DNA from: Nostoc sp. CHAB 5715
GTDB taxonomy: Bacteria; Cyanobacteriota; Cyanobacteriia; Cyanobacteriales; Nostocaceae
DNA: 5,277 bases
Direction of reading: 5' to 3'
Assembly: GCF_020829685.1 (NCBI RefSeq)
Contig: NZ_JAIVFR010000527.1
Span: 1-5,277, forward strand
The translations under genes and the position numbers were made by a program. The notes beneath the pieces were generated by a model. It did no database searches. It saw only the letters and a program-made list of their open reading frames with translations, and had not been told where the DNA came from. Positions 1 through 5,277 of this stretch are shown one piece after another. Position 1 is the first letter of the stretch. Every line of letters begins with the position of its first letter.

Positions 1-3
1 CCG

Positions 4-87
4 GAAGTTGAGAATTAGTCATTTGTCATTTGTAAAGACTAATGGCTAATAACTGAAGTTGAGAGTTAGTTATTTGTCTTTTGTAAA
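4..87. repeat. Pair of 33-bp direct repeats, 51-bp period
   Basis: Positions 4-36 and 55-87 are copies of one another with 3 mismatches in 33 bases, both starting GAAGTTGAGA and ending TTTGTAAA. Each copy contains the runs ATTTGTC and TTTGTAAA. The 18-bp spacer between them (37-54) includes GACTAATGGCTAATAACT, which is not repeated. Short AT-rich tandem stretches of this kind are common between genes in filamentous cyanobacteria. No open frame or promoter is evident in this stretch. Confidence 0.75.
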
Positions 88-91
88 TACC

Positions 92-257
92 AGGGCTATT
101 TTATTCTCATCTAGCCCGCCTCAGAATGAATTCTGAGTCTAATAGCGAAACTCGTCTAAAGACGACTGAGAAAAAATTATAGTCCGTTTTAACGGACTTT
201 AGCTATTAGCCTAGAACTTTAGTTCTGGGCGGTTTATGTCTAGAACGAAATAGCCCT
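92..257. repeat. 166-bp fold-back (multi-hairpin) dispersed repeat, MITE-like
   Basis: The ends form a 16-bp inverted repeat with 14 matches: AGGGCTATTTTATTCT at 92-107 and AGAACGAAATAGCCCT at 242-257. Inside are nested perfect stems: CCGCC/GGCGG (116-120 with 228-232), an 8-bp hairpin with a GA loop (120-127/130-137), CTAATAGC/GCTATTAG (139-146 with 202-209), CGTCT/AGACG (153-157/160-164), AGTCCGTT/AACGGACT (181-188/191-198) and AGAACT/AGTTCT (213-218/221-226). Together they fold into a branched, cloverleaf-like figure on either strand. It has no coding capacity and I see no clear target-site duplication. The layout fits the non-autonomous palindromic elements scattered through Nostoc-type genomes. 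It lies between the end of the peptidase gene and whatever is to the left. Confidence 0.75.
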
Positions 258-310
258 AAGCTAAAACACAAAGGCGTAAAGTAAATTTTAGCACCTTTGT
301 GTTTTGGCTT
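258..310 (-). terminator. Stem-loop after the M16 peptidase gene, possible bidirectional terminator
   Basis: A 17-bp stem (258-274 with 294-310, one G-T pair) closes a 19-base loop. The arms are AAGCTAAAACACAAAGG and CCTTTGTGTTTTGGCTT. The hairpin starts 7 bases beyond the TAA stop of the peptidase reading frame, where a terminator is expected. The T-rich runs are inside the stem rather than after it, and the stem is GC-poor, so it is not a canonical intrinsic terminator. It could act in both directions or serve as a 3' mRNA-stabilising structure. It abuts the fold-back element exactly (257/258), so the two may share an origin. Confidence 0.5.
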
Positions 311-317
311 GAGGTAA

Positions 318-1868
318 TTAGCTGCCCTTGGGTACAGTCTCTCCAGGCCCAGCAGTGACAATTATCAGATTTTCCGGCTTAATTAAATCTTCAATTGCCT
401 GTTGCATCTGAGCCATCGTGACTGCTTGAATTTTCTGGGGAAACTCTCGGATTTCTGAGGGTGAAAGTCCCAAAACAGCATTATTCAAAATGATGCTTGA
501 TACGTCACTGGGATTAGCTAAATCCACAGGATAGCTATTAGTAATTGAACGTTTTGCCGTGTTGAATTCAGCCTCAGTCACTCCTTGTTCGCGCAACTGT
601 TTGAGTAAAGCGAGAGTACTGGCGATCGCTTTTTGGGTATCAAGAGGAGCAGTCTGCATCTGAATCAAGAACGGGCCGGGATTGATTCCGGCGGCAAAAC
701 CACTATAAATACCGTAGGTTAGGCCCTGGCGATCGCGCACTTCCGTACCCAAGCGGCTCGCTAAGGTATCACCACCCAAAATTTGATTCAGTACCAGTGC
801 TGCATAATAACGTGGGTCTTTCCGAGAGATACCGTTGTAGCCGATGTAGGTAACAGCTTCGGACTTACCAGGTATCACTTTGTTTAAACGTGTCAAAGTT
901 TGCGGCAATGGCACGGATGGTATTTTCAGAACAGGTGGCTTACCTGTGGCTGACCATTTGCCAAATGCCTGATTCAGCAAAGCTTTTACCTCAACTGGCT
1001 CAAAGTCTCCCACTAAGGCGATCGTTGTGCTATCTGGTCGGTAGTGTGTCTGGTAGAAGCCAAGCAAATCATCACGAGTAATACTCTTTAAACTCTCGGC
1101 TGTGGGAAAGCTGTGGAATGGATGATTTTCAGGGTAAATTGCTTGCTGAAATACTTGTCTTCCTAAACCTCTGGGGTCATCTAGCTGGACTTTGAGACTT
1201 GTCAGTGCGCGTTGGCGACTCAGTTCTAACTGGTCGGCTGGGAAAGTGGCGTTTTCTAACACATCTGCCAGAGTTTGAATCAATATCGGCAGGTTCGCTG
1301 AAAGTCCCTCACCGCTAACGCTAACTCCCTCGCGGCTGGCACCGAAGTTCAAATCCGCTCCCCGGTCTTCTAAGGTTTTTGCTAGGGTAAGAGCATTTTT
1401 AGTCTGCGTCCCATTCATTAAGTTGGCCGCAGTCAAATTCGCTAATCCGGCTTTTTGGTTGCCGTCAAATTCACTACCAGCGTCAATTTGTCCACTCAGG
1501 TTAATGGTGGGGAGGTTGCGATCGCGCAAGAGCAAAACCCGCAAACCATTATTTAAGGTAAACTCTTCTGGTAATGATTGTTTGCCCGAATCTGTAGCTG
1601 ATGTGGCAGGTGGCAAATATTTAGCCAGTTCTGCTGGATCTACGGGCTTACCAGGGCTGAAATTTTCCACTGTGCGACTAGAACCAGCGCTAGAAGTTCC
1701 TGGTTTACCATCTGGTTGAGTTGGCTCAAAGAAACCGATGGTTTGTTGAGCCGGATTCAGGTAAGTTTTAGCTGCTTGCTGCACTTGGTTAGGGGTAACT
1801 TTAGCGATCGCAGCCAGATACTGTTCAATAAAACGATAATCGCCGGCCACAGTTTGGTTATATCCCAA
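318..1868 (-). pseudogene. M16 (insulinase-type) metallopeptidase, 5'-truncated: C-terminal lobe only
   Basis: M16 enzymes of this type are clam-shaped zinc peptidases made of two lobes; cyanobacteria often have both in one chain of roughly 900 residues, usually in the periplasm or envelope. Here 516 residues remain from the TTG at 1868, numbered below from that codon. Residues 1-50 ([20 protein letters not shown] region) are the tail of a first lobe, because the same pattern recurs at the very end of the protein (KIQAVTMAQMQQAIEDLI, about 479-496). A Pro/Ser/Gly-rich linker at 50-98 follows, then a second lobe at about 99-510. Where an active lobe has HxxEH, this one reads N144-L-T-A-A148, so it cannot bind zinc. 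The substrate-side R...GL.Y motif is present (R378 to Y385). The catalytic first lobe, its HxxEH and any signal peptide are absent upstream: the frame continues a few codons to about 1874, enters unrelated sequence, and meets TGATGA stops at 1959-1964. The TTG is only the first start-like codon and has no ribosome site. The fragment is probably inactive unless the 5' half is rejoined. Confidence 0.85.
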
Positions 1869-4800
1869 TTGGCTTCTAACCGAGCTTGTGATCCGGGAAG
1901 CTGTTCGTATGATACTCCTACTTTTTCTAGATACTTTTTGCTTTTTTCGGCTATATTTTCATCAACTGCTAATCCTAAAAGCCCTACTAATTTTTGTTCT
2001 TTATCTTGGAATATGATTGTCGGACGTTCATTAATTTTACCGACTATTTGGTTGCGTTTTTCTTGCTGTTCGTTTCTGACAGGCTGTTCATTACTGATAA
2101 GCTGACTGCGCTTAACCCATTTGTCGGGATACTGTACTGTTTCTGGATTAATAGTTATTTTACAGGTACTTTCATTACTGGTGATCTGTACAGGGATACT
2201 AGTTCGTTGTTGGTTTAAGCGAATAATACCCGTATCAATTAGTTTTTGTACAGTGCTACTTTCTTTCCTTTGCCACTGTCTTTGTACATTCTCTCTATTT
2301 AACTCGGCTTCGAGGCGTTCAGTATGTTGACCAATAATACCGAGTGATTGATCACCAATTTTAGCAATATAAACGTGCTTTTTATCAAATGCTCTAACTA
2401 AAGTTTCTTTAAATGCTTGGTTGCTAATCTCCTGTTTTTTGTACTTTGGATTAGTAATATTAATTCGTAAAAAATTTCCCTTAGATGTCTCTGCTATTGC
2501 ATAGGCATTTTGTCCGGTGATGATGGTTTGAATTTTAAGCTGTAACTGTTGCCCATTACCGGGTTTTTCTGCTAGCCAACCTTCAGCAATACCCTCTTTG
2601 ATTGATTCCTTATCAATGTTGCCTAGTTTCTCAGGTTTATTACCATTTTGAAGATAAATGCTATAGTCTTCACGAATAAGGTCAACCTTTTCGATTGTTA
2701 ACATTACAGGTTCATTATTAAACCTTTGGGAATTTCCAAACTTATTAACTTCACCTACTTTAAATGTAAGTTCTGGTAGTCCGGGTACTTTGGTTGTAAC
2801 AGAGGTGGTATATACTTCACCTTTTTCAACGCTAGCGATAGCAGTAGTACCAATTGGTAGTCGGGCGTTACTTTGTTCTATATTTCCAAATGTTTCGTAA
2901 TTACCTTCCTGATTCTGGAGTTCAATGACACTTTTTCCATCTTCAGCTAGATTAAATCGAATATTTTGAGGTTTATTTTCATGGAATAATTCACTACTCC
3001 CGTCGAAGCCAGTGATACTAAACTCGTTAAATCTGAGTGTGTCTAACTGACTGATAATCTCTTCAGGAAAGGCAGCAAAGGCGAAATTAGAAACTTTCTT
3101 TTGGTAATCGCTACCTTTATCATTAGTGCTTTCACGAGTAGTTGATACTGCCCAGGTAGCAGCTGCCATTGCTAGCTTTTGTCCTTCTGGAATTGAATTG
3201 TAAAATTCTTCTGCTATCTGGTAGGCTTTTTGGTAAAGAAGTTTAATTTGACCTTCGCTTAGTTCAGCTTGGAAGGCTATTTTGTTAGACGTTACTTCCT
3301 GTCCAAGTGTAATTCCTATTTCTTCGGGTTTGTTTTCTTGCTCCTTAGCAAGTGTTCCTAATGCCCTAAACTTGGGTTTGTTGTTCTCAGTGTCATCGTT
3401 AATTTGGGCATAAACTACATATTTATGCGGGCGGTTACTGTTGCGCTTGTCCTCAGATATTTCTGATAGCTTGATCGTAATTTTATTCGCTTTCCAGATA
3501 AATTCGTTGTCATACTGTAAAAGGTTAGTTACACTTACTTGATTGCCGTTAGCAAAGGTAATATTTACAGACGGCCCTTTTTCAGTTTCTTTTTGTCTAG
3601 ATAGCTGACTCGCTTGGTTAAAGGATTTGTCGAATTCTTTTTTGACAAGAGTAGCTCTTAATCGCTGTTCGTTAGAAAACTCGACACCTTTAAATAAAGC
3701 TTGAAATTGGGCGATTTCACGTGATTCGAGACGAGCTTTTTCAAAATACTGGTTGGTTTGAGCAATTAGTAATTCAACAGGCGAGTATCCTGTGGGTTGA
3801 ATTGTATTGTCAATATAAACATCTTTTTTCTTATCCTTAATATAGTTAACTTCCCGGTGGAGAATCCGACTGTTGTTGCGGATAATTTCCATTTCGGGTT
3901 TTTTGGCACTTTTGAAGAGGTCAACTGCAATTTGGTTTTGAAATGCTGCCTCGGCAATCATTTCGCGGTATATCTTGATGTTAGTATTCATTGCCACCAG
4001 TGCATTGACCTGGTTTAGGGGTTCTTGCCGAACAGTTTTGATAAACTCTTCCATGTAACCGCGATACCTGGTCGGAACCTCCTTCCCTTCAATACCCTTG
4101 GATTTTGCCCAGGCTTCTGTTTTAAATAAATCTTCGTAGTGTTTCGTTACCTGCTGTACGTACTCAATTTGGTCTTTTTCACTACCAAAGTTTTTCAGGA
4201 TAGTAATTTCTGACTCTAATGCCTCAATTGAGGTCAGGTGATTGTTGATAACACCGACACTAATGCCATCGCTCATGTGGATGGCGATTTCCTCAAATTC
4301 CGGCTGACTGCCATCTTCCTGGTAAAAAGATTGTTTTTTGAGTTTAACAGTTGGATCGTAAGCGTTTTCAGGCAGATTGCGCTCCCTTGCCTCAGCAGTG
4401 AGGTTTGGATACCTACTTGCCCGCTCAAAGCCAATACAATCACCATCGTAGTCGCGTGCCTGACGCTCTTGTTCGGACTCTTGAGGAAGAATTTCTAGTT
4501 CGTAACCAGCTGACTTTAGTTCTAAAATATACTCATTAAATTTGTTGGTAAACTCGATTTTGTCTTTAGTTTCGAGCTTGTCGATATTTTTATCTAAGTA
4601 ATTTTCAATACCTTCTAATTGGAGATTTTTACTTTGGGCTTCGGGTAGGACAGATTTAATTTGCTCGTTTAGACGGTTATAAATGCGATCGCTTGTTTCG
4701 TCCGAGACAGCGATCGCACCTACGAGAGGTTGACCATCAGGCCCAAGGATATCTTCTACAACTTTGTTGGTTGAGACGCATAGACCATTTGAGTTGAGGA

Positions 4801-5230
4801 AAGGGGAGCGAAAGTTGAGAACTTCTTCCCCATCTTGATAATGTGGAATGCAGATTTCCTCATTTTGCAGGTCTTTGGAGGGAATGATCATTGCTCGCTC
4901 AAAGGTGAGTGTCTTGCCAATGGCGATTTCTTTCCACTCGTTTTGAACGAACCGGGCGAGTTCGCGCTGTACTTTCTCAGTTTCGAGAAGTTGATTCTCT
5001 CCTTGCAGGTCAGCTTTGATGAGTTTATAAATAAACGAGTCAGTAGCAAGGCGATCGCCTACGGCGGGCGCTCCCGCGCCATCGCGCAAAGTTTCTAAAT
5101 CTTCTGCTACTGTTGGATCTTCTGCTGCTTGTTCTTCTAGTGTGGTTGCTTGTTCTTCCGGGACAATACGATGATGTTGTTCGGGGATGCCAAGAAGGTG
5201 ACCGAGGATATCGTCAAGAGCCTCGGGCAC
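1757..5230 (-). CDS. Large protein with DYDGD motif; possible two-barrel (RdRP/beta'-like) polymerase, both ends uncertain
   Basis: The frame encodes 1157 residues from a GTG at 5230. I do not recognise the family by name. Residues 17-50 are acidic and low in complexity. At 105-160 is a beta-rich stretch containing [13 protein letters not shown] (137-149). At 260-264 is DYDGD followed by a hydrophobic strand, then [20 protein letters not shown] (313-332) and a helical region with [13 protein letters not shown] (435-447). Order and spacing recall the catalytic double-psi barrel of RNA polymerase beta' (NRAPTLH, then NADFDGD). They recall eukaryotic/QDE-1 RNA-dependent RNA polymerases even more (TRNPCLHPGD, DLDGD, ND.LG.I, AVDFAKTG). 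Residues 545-1100 are mostly beta-strand with a recurring Y..LG motif. Residues from about 1121 to 1157 are out-of-frame peptidase DNA and not an ancestral C-terminus. The GTG lacks a Shine-Dalgarno sequence and the frame stays open to 5277, so the true start is probably outside the window. The gene is real by length and coherence; the polymerase function is inference (about 0.5). A plasmid or mobile-element replication or transcription role would fit. Confidence 0.8.
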   Translation of the reverse strand: MPEALDDILGHLLGIPEQHHRIVPEEQATTLEEQAAEDPTVAEDLETLRDGAGAPAVGDRLATDSFIYKLIKADLQGENQLLETEKVQRELARFVQNEWKEIAIGKTLTFERAMIIPSKDLQNEEICIPHYQDGEEVLNFRSPFLNSNGLCVSTNKVVEDILGPDGQPLVGAIAVSDETSDRIYNRLNEQIKSVLPEAQSKNLQLEGIENYLDKNIDKLETKDKIEFTNKFNEYILELKSAGYELEILPQESEQERQARDYDGDCIGFERASRYPNLTAEARERNLPENAYDPTVKLKKQSFYQEDGSQPEFEEIAIHMSDGISVGVINNHLTSIEALESEITILKNFGSEKDQIEYVQQVTKHYEDLFKTEAWAKSKGIEGKEVPTRYRGYMEEFIKTVRQEPLNQVNALVAMNTNIKIYREMIAEAAFQNQIAVDLFKSAKKPEMEIIRNNSRILHREVNYIKDKKKDVYIDNTIQPTGYSPVELLIAQTNQYFEKARLESREIAQFQALFKGVEFSNEQRLRATLVKKEFDKSFNQASQLSRQKETEKGPSVNITFANGNQVSVTNLLQYDNEFIWKANKITIKLSEISEDKRNSNRPHKYVVYAQINDDTENNKPKFRALGTLAKEQENKPEEIGITLGQEVTSNKIAFQAELSEGQIKLLYQKAYQIAEEFYNSIPEGQKLAMAAATWAVSTTRESTNDKGSDYQKKVSNFAFAAFPEEIISQLDTLRFNEFSITGFDGSSELFHENKPQNIRFNLAEDGKSVIELQNQEGNYETFGNIEQSNARLPIGTTAIASVEKGEVYTTSVTTKVPGLPELTFKVGEVNKFGNSQRFNNEPVMLTIEKVDLIREDYSIYLQNGNKPEKLGNIDKESIKEGIAEGWLAEKPGNGQQLQLKIQTIITGQNAYAIAETSKGNFLRINITNPKYKKQEISNQAFKETLVRAFDKKHVYIAKIGDQSLGIIGQHTERLEAELNRENVQRQWQRKESSTVQKLIDTGIIRLNQQRTSIPVQITSNESTCKITINPETVQYPDKWVKRSQLISNEQPVRNEQQEKRNQIVGKINERPTIIFQDKEQKLVGLLGLAVDENIAEKSKKYLEKVGVSYEQLPGSQARLEANWDITKLWPAIIVLLNSIWLRSLKLPLTKCSKQLKLT
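1869..1885. other. Recombination junction between M16 gene and unrelated DNA
   Basis: To the left of about 1872, minus-strand translation gives a good M16 sequence ([14 protein letters not shown]) in one frame. To the right, the same strand gives a different, long, coherent protein in another frame, ending in [10 protein letters not shown] (residues 1111-1120, to about 1871). Both proteins lose their plausible continuation within about 15 bp of each other, and HIP1 density also changes here. The exact breakpoint cannot be placed by eye; the bases GAAGCCAATTGG (minus strand, about 1865-1876) straddle it. No obvious long inverted repeat or insertion-sequence end is visible at the border. Confidence 0.65.
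4439..4453 (-). other. DYDGD metal-binding motif (candidate polymerase catalytic loop)
   Basis: Codons 260-264 of the large gene spell D-Y-D-G-D, the DxDGD signature with which two-barrel RNA polymerases (multisubunit beta', YonO-type phage enzymes, QDE-1/eukaryotic RdRPs) hold catalytic Mg2+ with three aspartates. All three aspartates are present, and the bulky residue at position 2 matches the DbDGD form of the single-chain enzymes. The next residues ([11 protein letters not shown]) provide the hydrophobic strand expected after the loop. The motif alone can occur by chance or in calcium loops; the surrounding order of motifs is what makes it interesting. Confidence 0.55.
4685..4717. repeat. 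Two HIP1 octamers 25 bp apart
   Basis: GCGATCGC occurs at 4685-4692 and again at 4710-4717, both within the coding sequence of the large gene (residues about 172-182, [12 protein letters not shown]). HIP1 is the over-represented palindrome of many cyanobacteria. Other copies are at 622, 729, 1518, 1804 and 5051. These sites support a cyanobacterial host; no regulatory meaning is implied. Confidence 0.9.
5045..5090. repeat. GC-rich palindromic repeat with HIP1 core, inside the large gene
   Basis: The segment contains the perfect 10-bp palindrome GGCGATCGCC (5050-5059, HIP1 core 5051-5058). It is followed by TACGGCGGGCGCTCCCGCGCC, in which GCGGG (5064-5068) pairs with CCCGC (5073-5077), and then ATCGCGC. 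It is far more GC-rich than the sequence on either side and resembles the short HIP1-associated dispersed repeats (CTACGGCGGGC type) of Nostoc-like genomes. It is a multiple of three in effect and is read in frame as residues 48-62 ([15 protein letters not shown]), an Ala/Gly/Pro-rich peptide between an acidic segment and the first predicted folded part. Confidence 0.65.
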
Positions 5231-5241
5231 TAGAGAATTGG

Positions 5242-5270
5242 AAAGGCCCGCTTCGGCGGGCCTTTTGTTT
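5242..5270 (+). terminator. Perfect Rho-independent terminator hairpin, + strand orientation
   Basis: AAAGGCCCGC (5242-5251) and GCGGGCCTTT (5256-5265) pair perfectly over 10 bp around a TTCG tetraloop closed by C-G, an exceptionally stable loop. The + strand continues TTTTGTTT, giving a canonical U-tract. On the minus strand the hairpin is followed by only TTT and then CC, so termination in that direction should be weak. There is no + strand gene in the window for it to terminate. It lies 12 bases upstream of the GTG at 5230, and the minus-strand frame of the large gene reads through it without a stop. Confidence 0.75.
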
Positions 5271-5277
5271 GAGGGGT

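Noticed and set aside
4..87. Direct repeats as a possible CRISPR array
   Set aside because: There are only two copies with an 18-bp spacer and mismatches, and no palindromic repeat or nearby cas gene.
1866..1868. TTG as the genuine start of a short M16 protein
   Set aside because: It falls inside a conserved stretch of the first lobe, has no Shine-Dalgarno sequence, and sits at the recombination junction; it is simply the first start-like codon in the open frame.
1869..1964. Simple sequencing frameshift joining one fusion gene
   Set aside because: The upstream protein shows no M16 features such as HxxEH near its C-terminus, and a single-base change would not restore the missing peptidase lobe.
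890..2330. Several + strand open frames of 63-129 codons opposite the peptidase and the end of the large gene
   Set aside because: They lie antisense to long, coherent minus-strand proteins, have no ribosome sites, and their translations look like random composition.
4439..4453. DYDGD read as an EF-hand calcium loop
   Set aside because: The twelve-residue EF-hand pattern (DxDxDG with Glu at position 12 flanked by helices) is not met: the motif is D-Y-D-G-D followed by a hydrophobic strand.
3766..5098. Short frames inside the large gene (minus 3766-3957; plus 3797-4018, 4238-4498, 4835-5098)
   Set aside because: All are in alternative frames of one continuous coding region, with no start signals or recognisable motifs.

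Overview
The window looks like chromosomal DNA of a filamentous, heterocyst-type (Nostoc/Anabaena-like) cyanobacterium. Three things point there: seven copies of the octamer GCGATCGC (HIP1; 622, 729, 1518, 1804, 4685, 4710, 5051), a multi-hairpin dispersed repeat of the type common in those genomes (92-257), and an M16 peptidase whose sequence style is familiar from that group. Both long coding regions are on the minus strand.

Layout. 1-317 is non-coding: two 33-bp direct repeats (4-36, 55-87), a 166-bp fold-back element built from nested hairpins (92-257), and a stem-loop (258-310) just past the stop codon of the peptidase gene. 318 to about 1874 is the 3' part of a two-lobed M16 (insulinase-type) metallopeptidase gene. 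Only the last ~45 residues of the first lobe and the second, zinc-less lobe remain. 1757-5230, open to the window edge, is a large protein of unrecognised family. Its last ~37 codons run out of frame into the peptidase gene. At the right edge (5242-5270) is a perfect terminator-like hairpin pointing along the + strand, and a GC-rich palindromic repeat sits in frame inside the large gene (about 5045-5090).

The two genes are joined at about 1869-1885 in different frames, and each appears to lose its expected end there. This is a recombination junction: the right part of the window has been inserted into, or has replaced, the 5' half of the peptidase gene. One possibility is the edge of a DNA element interrupting a chromosomal gene, like the excisable nifD/fdxN/hupL elements of heterocyst formers. 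An old deletion or insertion is equally possible.

The most notable protein feature is a D-Y-D-G-D motif (residues 260-264) in the large protein. An R-S-P-F-L segment lies upstream, and helices resembling those that follow the catalytic barrel of eukaryotic RNA-dependent RNA polymerases lie downstream. I infer a divergent beta'-like/RdRP-like double-psi beta-barrel, possibly a single-chain two-barrel polymerase with its N-terminal part outside the window. This is remote-motif inference by eye and needs profile and structure comparison.
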